The notes under the pieces are model-generated. The model did not search any database. It saw nothing but the letters and a program-made list of their open reading frames with translations, and had not been told where the DNA came from. Source: Henckelia pumila (taxonomy: Eukaryota > Streptophyta > Magnoliopsida > Lamiales > Gesneriaceae). Taken from it: a stretch of 64,000 nucleotides of DNA. This document shows, one piece after another, positions 22,434-32,529 of this stretch. The stretch spans positions 1,860,001-1,924,000 of the forward strand of contig NW_027331831.1 in assembly GCF_033568475.1 (NCBI RefSeq). The letters are read 5' to 3'. The position numbers and the translations under genes were made by a program. Numbering within the stretch: position 1 is the first letter of the stretch; every line of letters begins with the position of its first letter.

Positions 22434-24882
22434 CTAATCTGTTATCCCAGATCCCGTGTTCTCCAGATCTATGTCTCCCATCCCTGTATCTTCCTCCGCT
22501 TCACTATCTTCATCTCCACTAATCTCCTCGTTCTCGCGACCAAGCTTAGCCATATGCTCTGCGAGCAGTTTATCTTCTCGTTCACTCACCTAAATAAAAC
22601 CAAACGAATTAAATGGTGGTGGCCATGATGAATATTCAATCAAGGTGAAAATTTTGAAACCGTAACAGAACATGCAAATGGAAACGATTTTTAGCGACAA
22701 TCTGATGTGATATGGGAAAGTTGAAATTCTAATTTTGATAAATATAGTCATCCTCACCGCTCTAGGTGCTTCTTTGACAGTAAGTTTTCCTGAGTGTCGT
22801 GCAATCTCTTCTGTGCAAGCTTCAATGGCCTTGTTAAGTACAGATATACCTTGTTCCTGCAATGCAAAAATGAAACTAATTTTATTGGTGACAGCTTTTT
22901 GAATCATCTCAAATATAAAGTAAAATATAGGAAAATACAGGAAATGATGATAACAAGGCACCTTAACATTCACCAATGGCAAAAGCAAATTTTATGTCAT
23001 TCGCTGGTGATGTACACCAGTTGCATTGCTTAACAAACTTTGATGCTTACCATAGGATCGTGAGTATCAATATTGATCCAGAACTCATTGCTGCCCATGC
23101 ATAAGGCAATATCAGATTATTAAGCGTAACATGCTTGTCTAGTAATTTACCTTGTCAAGAGTCTGGGTGTTGAGAACATATGCTGGAGGAGCAACAAGTT
23201 TAATTTTAACAGGGCAATCCTTGTTTCCTGCAGCTTCAGCTTTTCGCATCGCGTCCTGAAAAGCATTTGGGAGATATCAGTGGTACATAACACCAAAGAG
23301 AGATCCCAGTAATGCTACTAACCACGATAATAATAAAGTTTTAAAAAAAAAATAAAAACAAAAAAAAAAGAGTCAGATGATTAATCATGGGAGTGAACCT
23401 TTATGTGCAGAACACCATCAAATTGAAAGCACTTCATTTCAATATCTGCACGAATTTTTAAAGGCTGTGGTGTCATTCTTCTCCTAATATTTTTAACTAA
23501 AGAGTCTTTTACATCCTCCGATAAAGCAGGAACAACCTTAGTTATCTGCAGGATTTCCAGATGGAAAATAATCATATACATTGATCTCGTGAAGAATATG
23601 AGATTGAAATGAAAATGTATACTACCTCTTGTCCGTTAGGTCCGACTTCTTTTACTTCACGAGTAAGAGAGTCAAGCACGGAATCAGGATCATTGACAAC
23701 TACTTTAAACGCCTGTAATTTAGAAATCAGTAAAACGTTTGTTACGGAATTAAATATTAAGTTGGCGCAAATATACAACATATACTATATTGATTGAACT
23801 TCTGAGCATCTCACCTCAAATGCATGACCATATTTCCTGTATAAAGGCCAGCCCACATGAATATAGAGGTCCTGCAACAAAAAATCATCTAAGCAAAGCT
23901 CATAATAGATTGTAAAATTAGTTCACTAGTCAAATAGTTCATTAATCGGGTAGCGCAACAAGCAGTATTAGCAAATCGTTTTGAGTTAATTGGTCAGTTG
24001 GCATAATTGATGCTCACACCTTTAAAAAGTACAGTGAGACCTTAACAACTCTACAAGTAACCAAAGGTAACCACAATTTAGTTCCATTGACCAATACCGA
24101 GCTCAAAATTCACAAAGTTGCAATTGGTCCTATTCAACAATAACAAGACAACCATATTCAGATTCAAATACCAAAAGCTATTCCCAGGAGATGTGTTAAA
24201 CAGAGTGAAGCCTAGATCTAGTAAGTAGCCTACAAAGCTCTTCTAGAAAAGCTTCAAACTACCCATAACTGCATCCATATAAGTGTTGAATGTTCTCTGA
24301 CAGTTCCTTGTAGTTTTTTTCTTCCCTTTCTTCTCTTTCACCATTTTTTTTACAAGTTTCACGGCATACTTTGCCTATAAATAGCTACTTACACCTATTT
24401 CGTTGGGATAAAATTTACAAATCACAAGCATGCTGCCAAAGGCAAAATCAAGTTAATTATTTGGAGTCAAGCAACATATCAGTAGAAGTAGCAAACAAAC
24501 ATGAGACTAAAATAGAAAATGCAAAACACAAACTCCCTAACCGATGTTTATTAGCAAGGAAAATAACAACAAAAAATGATACAAAAACATAGAACATTCC
24601 CCAATGGACTCGTTGGCAGTATTTCAAAAGCACTGAGCTAAAATCAATTTAAAGGTGCATCTTTTTATTCAAATAAGAAAACAAAAGAATAGAAATGAAA
24701 AGGAAAACTTTGAAATAAAAATTTCAACAGATACAATCCAATTTAAAGATAACCTCAAGATCAATCTTCATTGTCTCCGCCACATGTCGCATTATGGAAT
24801 GGACAAGCTTGCTCTTGTTAAATCTCTCCTCGCACGCCTGGATATCCTCTTCAGAAACTCGCCTCTTGCTGAGATCAATGTA
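22434..24882 (-). pseudogene. eIF2alpha: eIF2alpha, 5'-truncated, unit 1 (all remaining exons intact)
   Basis: Seven minus-strand exons encode the C-terminal 259 residues of translation initiation factor 2 subunit alpha: 24754-24882 ([14 protein letters not shown]..), 23815-23871 (DLYIHVGWPLYRKYGHAFE), 23626-23712 (AFKVVVNDPDSV..), 23399-23545 (ITKVVPALSEDVKD..), 23151-23255 (DAMRKAEAAGNKDCPV..), 22758-22856 (EQGISVLNKAIEA..) and 22434-22589 (VSEREDKLLAEHM..SGITD stop). All have GT/AG borders and all are whole-codon lengths, so the frame is open throughout. Introns show that this is a genomic copy and not a retrocopy. Missing are roughly the first 84 residues: most of the S1 domain and the regulatory Ser51-type site phosphorylated by GCN2. 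In normal cells eIF2alpha is part of the complex that brings initiator tRNA to the ribosome. Here exon 1 is replaced by a DOG1 fragment in the same frame. Without the S1 part it is unlikely to work as eIF2alpha. Confidence 0.9.
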
Positions 24883-24984
24883 ACGTTCTTGATCGATCAA
24901 CCAATGTTCGAAAAACAGCTGGAATGACTGAGCATCCGAGGTGTTTGAATATGATCCAAGAGAGACATGATTCCCGGAGGCCAA
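24880..24984 (-). pseudogene. DOG1-domain gene, N-terminal piece, unit 1
   Basis: Reads (L)[18 protein letters not shown], then [16 protein letters not shown] on the minus strand. The motif SFQxFFExWLxxQ is the opening of the DOG1 (seed dormancy control) domain found in DOG1-like proteins and TGA bZIP factors. The position expected for the start codon (24982-24984) is TTG, and a TAA lies directly upstream, so no normal start remains. At the Tyr codon the frame passes without a break into eIF2alpha (IDLSKRR), making a chimera of 34 + 259 codons. The last 27 bp of the DOG1 part (24880-24906) recur at 28679-28705, where the DOG1 sequence continues. I infer the family from the motif and from the other two pieces nearby. 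Confidence 0.65.
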
Positions 24985-25367
24985 TTAGGATATGGATTTG
25001 GGCAAAACTTTGAGAAGACGGGATGCTTCGGAATATGGGCATCCGAAGCTGGGTTTTCGAAGGGTGGGATCAAGAAACGGTGGATTTCGAAGGTTTACAA
25101 GTCGGTTGCAAAAGGGTTGATGGAAGCGTAGAAGATTATTAATTATGAGCGGCGGCGGAGGAGAATTGTGGGGGAAGAACTGCAAGCACTGTGAATTGAT
25201 GGGGGAAGAACGGAATTATGCGGTGGAATTATGCGGTGGCCGCCTCAATTTAATTTTTGAAGCTATCTTTATTTAAACATAATATTTATAACCATATACT
25301 TGTTCCCACATCTAGAATTCAATAAATAATTTGTTATTTATAAATCACTTTTCACAATTGTTTGTTT
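24985..25367. other. Flank upstream of the DOG1 N-terminal piece
   Basis: This is probably the former leader or promoter of the DOG1-like gene on the minus strand. Open frames on either strand (24967-25131 plus; 24985-25185 minus, with no ATG) match nothing I recognise. Confidence 0.35.
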
Positions 25368-25607
25368 GCCGGGCTCAGTCGCGAGGGCCTGTAACCATAG
25401 CTGGGGCAATAAAGTGGAGGTGAATGAAGCCGTGCCCACTATCTTCAAAGAAGAACCTTGAGCCCAGACTTGACCGCTGATAGCTGGCGACAGAGCGCAT
25501 AGGAGGTACTCCTCTTTAGTTGCCGGCTTGACAGAGCAGCGACAGTATATCGGTTTCTAAATTGGGCTTATAAGATGGTGTTTCCACCTCATTCGAACCC
25601 CCAAACT
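25368..25607. other. GC-richer island, possibly organelle-derived, unit 1
   Basis: About 240 bp of balanced base composition lies abruptly within AT-rich DNA. Phrases such as GCTGATAGCTGGCGACAGAG and GACAGAGCAGCGACAGTATA recall plant mitochondrial spacer sequence, and the block may be a nuclear copy of organelle DNA (NUMT). No coding frame or target duplication is visible. Origin is a guess from texture. Confidence 0.35.
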
Positions 25608-25726
25608 TTTTTTGATTTATAAATTAAACACACATTTTTTAATTAAAAACATTATACAATTTTTTTTAATTTTTTTCAACTCTTCCCGATGTCACACTCC
25701 TATCTCCCTCCCAAAAACTTCCCTAA

Positions 25727-27739
25727 CTAGTATTCCCACCTGTGCGATGCGCAGAATGATATTTTTGTGTAATTATTGACATAATATGAGTGCTTGAATA
25801 AATAATTAAAATATAAATAAATTAAGGTTGAAGTGGATTAAAAAATTTGAAATATACGGATATAAATATATCTTCATTGCTTATATAACTTTTTTTAAAA
25901 ATTCAACTTGATATTTATTAAACCACAATTGAAGTCATCACAACGGATTTCAAATCCTTAGATTATTGGAATCAATTTAAATTCATTGTAGTTGGAGTGG
26001 TTTGTGACAGAGTTTAATATTTTTGTAAATTTCTTTGGAAAATTTTTTAGAAAACAGTTTTAAGCAAATGAAATAAGTTATTTGACATCTTCTAATATGT
26101 TTATAGATATATAAATATATAAGGTTTTCCGCCCCTATTTTTTTCATAAATTTCTTATTTTAATATTTTAATTTTCATATTATATTTTTATTAAAAAATT
26201 TGTTATTTTCTAAGGGATTTATTTACCCAATAATTATAAATTTGATGCATGCAATATTTGTATTCTATACAAAAGAAAAATATAATTTTTTTAAATTTTA
26301 AAATTTCAAAGTTGAAATATAAAAATATAAAATATAAAATATAAAAATAAATATAATAAAATATAGATACATAATATTTTAATAATATAAGTTACATTAA
26401 ACTTTTTACAATTAGTATAAAATGTTTTTTATATAAACAAAAAATTAATATATAAATTATATAAAATTAAATAAACAAAAAATTTAATTATTATAACAAA
26501 AAAAATTTAAATTAAATCGTAAATTTGTCTATATTTTAAAAAACTTTAATCAAATAATATATCACTCAAATCAAAATAATATTTTCTTGAATATCCTATA
26601 TAATCTCTATCTATAGTTTTAAACTCAATCATATCTTATTTGAATTTTTAAGTTTGATGATAATGTGTTCACTATTTTCAAAAATAATTTTTCGGTTGAA
26701 AATATTATAGTTTCTATTTTAGAAATCTTTTCATCTTATATATATATATAAACAAAAATAAATTTTTTTTTATCACAAAAAAAAATTTAATTTAGTTTAA
26801 CTTCAGGAATATTTTTATCTATGTTCTAAAATTTTATATTAAATAATATATCACTCATAACATCATATTTTTTTGAATATTTTTGTTGTGTATATCTACA
26901 TATGCATATAGACAAATCAATCATCATATTAAAAATAATATTAAATTTTATTTGATAAAAATAATATTTTAAATTTTTTCAATCGTATTTTGAAGTATAT
27001 TTATAATTTCTAGATTAAATATAATATCACTAATTTTTATTAAATTTTGTTTAATAATGAAATTTTTTTTATCAAACTTTTATTAAATTTTGTTTAATAA
27101 TGAAAAATATTTTTTTTAAAAAAAATCTGTCGGATTTTTATAAAAAGAGGAAGAATTTAAATTTTTTAGAAGACTATTTTGAATTTTGTTTTTAATTAAA
27201 TCATATTTTTTACTTATATTTTAAAAATTTTAGTTTAAATATTTGCATATAAGTTTTATGTTTTTATATATAAAAATTGCTAAAGGTATAACAAATATCA
27301 TATACAATGATATCTAAAATATTAATATCTTGAAATTTTTCTATTTTATCGCGATATTTTGTATCTAATTTATCATGATATTTTTGTATATTAAATTCCT
27401 GTATAATTTTTTGTGTTGTAAAATTTGGTGTACAAATTTTGTTTTATTGAGCAAAACAACCAACGTCAAAAGCAAAAATTAAATTTTTTTTATCAAGATA
27501 AATTATATTTTAATTTTTTAAAATTAAATTATATTTTTATCTATATTTTAAAATTTTTATGTCAAATATTTTATCATTTATAATTCATCTTATTTTTTGA
27601 ATATTCAATATTTTCTCTATCTATAATTTTAAATTAAATAATATTTTTTTTATTTTTTAATTTTATGATATCTTTAATATTTTTGAAAATATCTTTTGGG
27701 CTTGAAAATTTGTTTTATTTCTATTTATGTCACTTTTTT

Positions 27740-27781
<42 letters not shown>

Positions 27782-28422
27782 TAAACAACCACATTAAAAA
27801 AAAATTGTTTGATCACTATAAATAGTACTTTAATTTTTTTTAAATTAAATCATATTTATATATATATATATTTTAAAATTTTTAAATCAAATATTTTATC
27901 ACTAATAATATTATTTTTTTAAACTTCAATATTATCTCTATCTATACTTTTAAATTTAACCATATTTATTTTCAAATTTAATGATTAATGATAATGTTTT
28001 TACTATTTTTATAAATTACTTTTGAACGAAAAACTATTTTTAGCAGACTTTTATTCTTTTATATAGATATAGATTAATAATATTATTTTTAAATCTTTGT
28101 TGTGTATATACATAATTGATAGTCAAAACACCGGCTATAAGAAAAATTTCAATTTTGTTAAATCAAGAAAAATAATTTTTTTAATTTTTTTTTTAAAAAA
28201 TCACTCGTATTTTAAATATATTTTAAAATTTTTGGATAATATACTTTATCACTTATAATATAATATTTGTTTTATTTTGAATATTATCTTTACCTAGTTT
28301 AAATTCAACAATATCTTTATTTTATCTATGCAATATTTTTACTAATTTTAGAATAAACTTTAGGCGGGAAAATATTTGTTTTCTTTTTTTAGCATACTTT
28401 CTTGTTTTTATATATATATAGA
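25727..28422 (-). mobile_element. Helitron-like cluster with repeated 5' ends, unit 1
   Basis: At the left, on the minus strand, a hairpin (CTGCGCATCGCACAG) is followed by GGTGGGAATA and CTAG, then T: a Helitron 3' end. At the right, two Helitron-like 5' ends face the same way (TCTATATCTATATAAAAG from 28073 and TCTATATATATATAAAAAC from 28422), each preceded by A. Between them lies very AT-rich DNA with at least four decayed repeats of about 300-400 bp. Each repeat contains ATATCACT/TTATCACT then ..TTGAATATT..TCTATCTAT.. and ends near a TATATA run (about 26560, 27565, 27890, 28245). This suggests repeated insertion of, or duplication at, 5' ends. No Rep/helicase coding sequence is seen. Confidence 0.45.
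27738..27780. repeat. (TA)n microsatellite, unit 1
   Basis: A TA run of about 42 bp within the AT-rich cluster. The equivalent runs in units 2 (43216-43256) and 3 (58720-58760) differ slightly in length. Confidence 0.9.
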
Positions 28423-28609
28423 TTTCTGTTCTTCCTCCCATCGTCTTGCTCGCTTCCTTCTACGCCAAAAATCGTCGCCCAACACCAGCTCTATCATCCT
28501 CCAATCTCGTCTCGTCTGCTTTCCTTTTTCTACGTTGATCGAAATTATAAGTACGTGCATTTGTTTTTTTTTTTTCTGGTTATTTAATTGCGATTTCTTT
28601 GTCGTGACC

Positions 28610-28705
28610 GAATTGTTCAAACCTCTGTTCTTCTTCGTCGTTGCCCCCACATTCGATTACCCGAACAAGTTCTCGGAGGTAACGTTCTTGATCGATCAAC
28701 CAATG
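28610..28705 (-). pseudogene. DOG1-domain gene, middle piece, unit 1
   Basis: The minus strand reads [20 protein letters not shown] then GNDEEEQRFEQ, the continuation expected after the DOG1 opening motif (FFExWLxxQxxxLxEL). It starts exactly at the 27-bp segment shared with 24880-24906 and is preceded on its 5' side by a poly(A)-like run (plus-strand T-run 28707-28720). It then degrades and stops. In gene order it should follow the N-terminal piece on its left; instead it lies 3.8 kb to the right of it. Confidence 0.55.
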
Positions 28706-28860
28706 CTTTTTTTTTTTTTTTGAAAAAATAAATGAATAAATTTTCAAAAAAAGAAGAGAAAAACAACATAATAGGCTTGGTTGGTTTTAGGAGGTGGATT
28801 TCTCGGCCCCCTGTGTTAAACTTTACTTGTTGGATAGAGCCTGAGCTTCATTAATTCATT

Positions 28861-28888
28861 TGGGCCCAGAAGAATTTAGATGGCCCAT
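28861..28888 (+). promoter_or_regulatory. Site II-type promoter boxes of the PPR gene, unit 1
   Basis: TGGGCCCA (28861-28868) and TGGCCCAT (28881-28888) lie 120-150 bp before the PPR start codon. TGGGCY site II boxes are common in plant promoters of organelle-biogenesis genes, including PPR genes. The same boxes occur in units 2 (about 44335-44362) and 3 (about 59837-59864). Confidence 0.5.
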
Positions 28889-29007
28889 ATTATTATGGAC
28901 ATAACCCAATTTATTCGGGTGGTCCACAATTAAGCAGCCAATAAAGCGCCGGTCGGATTTGTGGCTCAGCATCCACCAATGTCTTGCAGCACCAAAAACT
29001 CGCGAGA

Positions 29008-31636
29008 ATGGAGAACATAGTTCTTCCATGTAAAACTATACCCCTTGGAATCCCTGAAACTTTGCGATTTCCGCACAAGATCTCTTTCAGAAGGCCCAGT
29101 TCAGCTGAAGATTTCGAATTGAAGCAGCTCTGCAAGCAAGGACGCCTCGGTGAAGCTATTGCCTATTTGGATTCCATTGCTTTATCATGGTCGAAGGTAC
29201 GACACAACACTTTATCGTACTTGATTCAATCGTGCATTCATTCTCGTTCAATAAGGCTATGTTCCGAGCTGTATGCCCGTGTCAGGGAATGGCTAAAACG
29301 AAAACCTGACCCGTTTCTTGAAGGCAAGTTAGTTGGCATGTTTGCGAAGTGTGGTTCCCTAGATGATGCATTTCAAGTATTTGATGAAATGGTTGAAAGG
29401 AATTTGTATGCGTGGTCTGCTGCCATTGGCGCCTGTTCAAGAGAGAAGAGGTGGGGTGAAGTGTTGGACCTATTTTATTCGATGATGATTGAGGGTGATG
29501 CGTTTTCTGATAATTTCTTGTTTCCCAAAATTTTACAGGCGTGTGGAAAGTGTGGGGATGTCGATACAGGGAGATTGATACATGCTATGACAATTAAACT
29601 TGGGATGAGTAGAGAACTGCATGTGAGTAATTCTATTATTGCTGTCTACGCGAAATGTGGATGGTTGAGCTGTGCTGAGAAGTTTTTTGGAAGATCAGAA
29701 GTGAATGATATAGTTTCTTGGAATGCAATAATTACAGGGTATTGCCTGCAGGGAAAGATGGATGATGCACTTAGATTTTTTAACTTGATGTGCAAAGATG
29801 GTGTTGAGCCGGGGATGATCACTTGGAATATAATGATTTCAAGCTATAACAATGCAGGAAAGTGTGATGAAGCGATTGAAATGATGAATGAGATGGAGAG
29901 TTATGGTCTCATGCCCGATGTTTTCACTTGGACTAGTATGATTTCTGGACTTGCGCAGAATGATAAGGGGGCGGAGGCATTACGTTTGTTTCAAAAGATG
30001 CTTTCATCAAGAGTTGAACCAAATGGGGTTACTCTATTGAGTGCCATATCAGCATGTTCATCTTCAAAAGATCTTAGGAAAGGAAAGGAAGTTCATTTAC
30101 TTGCCATCAAGTTGGGATATGCTGAAGATGTGTGGGGAATTCCCTCGTTGACATGTATTCCAAGAGTGGAAAACTTCGGGCAGCTCGCCAGGTTTTTGAT
30201 ATGATATCAGAAAAAGATGTGTATTCGTGGAACACAATGATAAGAGGATATTGCCAAGCTGGATACTGTGGTGTAGCACATGAGCTCTTTAAAAGAATGC
30301 AAGAATCAAGCATAAAGCCCAACGTAATTACGTGGAATGTGATGATCACGGGTTACATTCATAATGGAGATGTGGATCAGGCCGTGGATCTTTTCCAGAA
30401 GATGGAAAAGGATGGGGGAATTCATCGGGACACTGCATCTTGGAATGCTCTTATTACTGGTTTCTTGCACAATGGCTTGAAAAATAGAGCACTGCAGATT
30501 TTCCGGATGATGCAGTCTGTTGGTTACAAACCCAATTCAGTTACTATTTTGAGCATCTTGCCGGCATGTGCAAATTTGGTTTTTGTGAAAAAGTTGAAAG
30601 AGATCCATGGTTGTGCTTTGAGGAGAAATATAGACTCTGATGGTTCGGTTGTGAATTCTCTCATAGACACTTACTCGAAATCGGGGATGTTGAAATATGT
30701 GGAAGTCATATTCGATGGAAAGTCATCAAAAGATATTGTGACGTGGAACACAATGATTGCTAGTTATTTTGCGCATGGGCGTTTTATGAAATCAATTGAG
30801 CTCTTTGAAATGATGTTGCAACAGCAATACAGACCTAACAGAGGTACATTAGGGGGTGTGATTTCGGCTTATGGTCGTGCCAAAATGGTTGATGAAGGGT
30901 TGCTAGTCTTCTTGAAGATGAGTGAAGATTATCAGGTTTTACAAAGTTTAGACCTTTACATGGCTGTGGTAAATTTATATGGTCGTTCAGGGATGCTCGA
31001 TGATGCATTGAACTTTATCAGGGGAATGCCCATAGAGCCTGATGTCTCTATTTGGTCTGCTTTTTTTGCTGCCTGCCGGGCACATGGGAATGTTAAGTTG
31101 GCAATTTACGCAGGAGAGAGGTTACTTGAACTTGAACCAGGAAATGCTTTCATTCACAGGGTAGTCGTACACCTATATAACTTGGTTGGAATTTCCAAGG
31201 ATTCTTCCTATATAAAAGCATTCGAAATTAGGAAAGATTCAACAGAACCTATGGGTCTGAGCTGGATCGAAGATAAAAACACGGTTCATATGTTTAGTTC
31301 TGGTAATCTTGGCCAACTTGATGATAAATCTATACTTTCTTGGATAAAAAAGGAAGAATTAAGAACCAAGGGGACAAAATACTATGACGTGGGGAAGAAG
31401 AAAAAAAAGAAATGAATGGAGTTCACAGTGAGAAACTTGCATTAGCTTTTGCTCTCATCAAATCTGCTCAAAGGTCTCGAAGTATAAGGATAGTCAAGAA
31501 CTTGAGGACGTGTGAGCAATGCCATGGATTTGCCAAATCAGTTTCTGAAACGCATGGGTGTGAAATATACTTAAGTGATCCAAAATTCTTGCACCATTTC
31601 GAAAACGGGGTCTGTTCGTGTGGCGATTACTGGTAG
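29008..31636 (+). pseudogene. DYW7-like: DYW-class PPR gene (At1g19720/DYW7-like), unit 1, broken
   Basis: Intronless gene from MENIVLPCK to CSCGDYW, homologous along its whole length to Arabidopsis At1g19720 (DYW7), an organelle-targeted PLS-class PPR protein. The mended length would be about 880 codons against about 890. PLS repeats are clear (for example VSWNAIITGYCLQGKMDDAL, TWNIMISSYNNAGKCDEAI), followed by E/E+ and a DYW deaminase region (HSEKLALAFAL, CEQCHGF, CSCGDYW). A frameshift near 30130-30137 (a 4-bp loss relative to ..DDVLVGNSLVDMYSK) splits it into frames 29008-30204 and 30132-31415. It is shared with the other two units. Private to unit 1 are a net 10-bp loss near 31389, which detaches the DYW domain, and a Cys-to-Phe change in DPKFLHHF. 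It would normally bind organelle RNA for C-to-U editing. A working copy must be elsewhere, if one exists. Confidence 0.93.
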
Positions 31637-32189
31637 ATTGATCATATAGGACCGTACACCTTCACCCACTGCTGTTCCGCAAGAAGCACTCTCGATGAGG
31701 TAAATATGTATATATTTTGCATTGTAAATTGAGGAGGCTTGTAGATAAAACTGTACCCAAAGTTTTGTCTATGGCTCCTAGGCTTTCCATGAAAATACAG
31801 TGGTGTAATGGCACTGGCTAAGTATGTTGTTTTTGAATGTAGCTTTTCTTTGTAGATAAGAAATGAATGCATAATGTTATAACTATTGTAAGCAAAGCAA
31901 TAATTTTTCTTTTTTGTGAGAATGAATGATAATACAAAGGCTTGAGCCGAGGCACAAAGAGGCACCAAATGGATTATTGAACAAATATATGTGCTATTAA
32001 TTTACATTTACTCGTATTTTGTTCAGATAATTTATAAATGTAATCATGCTGACGGATCTAGCTTAGGCCAATCCTAGGCTGTAGCCCACCCCAAATTCTT
32101 TTTTATTACATATATAAGTTGTTTTACTTAATCCAATAAAATTTATTTTTTACACCGGAAGCCTATGTGCACAACTTTTTGGGTGGAAA
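31637..32189. other. PPR 3' flank
   Basis: Downstream sequence of the PPR gene. I see no second gene. The minus-strand frame 31642-31968 has no recognisable features. Confidence 0.5.
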
Positions 32190-32490
32190 ATTGCATTGTA
32201 GTCCTGCATATTTGTCATTTTACGATTTTTATTCTCTGTGTTAGGAAATTTCAGTTTTAGTCACTCAATTTTTTTGGTATTCTAGTCTTTTTTTATTGGA
32301 AGTGCTAATGTGGCAATATACACTCCAGTGTTAGCAGTACTGCATTGTTTCCATGTCAGAGCCAAGTCGGAACAAAGATGAAAGTTGCAAAAAAAAAAAA
32401 CAAAGATAACAGATTAAAATTGAAATTTGACAACATAGAGGATCAAAATCCTAAAGACAAACATATAGGATTAAAAACACAATTTGTCTA
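32190..32490. mobile_element. MITE with ~70-bp inverted ends, unit 1
   Basis: The left end (AATTGCATTGTAGTCCTGCA, then ATTTGTCATTTTACGATTTT) pairs with the reverse complement of the right end (AATTGTGTTTTTAATCCTAT, then GTTTGTCTTTAGGATTTTGATCC). The inverted repeats are long and imperfect. No coding capacity. Confidence 0.6.
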
Positions 32491-32529
32491 TTTTTTGTGA
32501 GTAGTACAATGTAATGACTTTTTTTTATA

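Noticed and set aside
23044-23100. Exon-like minus-strand stretch SNEFWINIDTHDPM between eIF2alpha exons
   Set aside because: eIF2alpha reads TLDK-EQG without a gap here, so the stretch is intronic; no reason to add an exon.
24967-25131. Plus-strand [20 protein letters not shown].. of 54 codons
   Set aside because: It overlaps the DOG1 N-terminal piece and its leader in antisense, matches no family I know, and is repeated only because the unit is.
24985-25185. Minus-strand frame resembling a mitochondrial presequence (Arg/Ser/Pro-rich)
   Set aside because: It has no ATG, ends in TAA directly before the DOG1 piece, and is better read as a leader.
26000-28000. CRISPR-like or satellite array in the AT-rich repeats
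   Set aside because: The repeats are long, decayed and unevenly spaced, in plant nuclear DNA; they fit Helitron-type ends better.
28376-28723. Plus-strand 115-codon ORF and splice-donor-like AAGTACGTG, as if a 5' exon of a gene
   Set aside because: It covers a Helitron-like end and the antisense of the DOG1 middle piece; Phe/Leu-rich translation of T-rich DNA. A pyrimidine-rich leader at 28423-28555 is possible but has no downstream gene.
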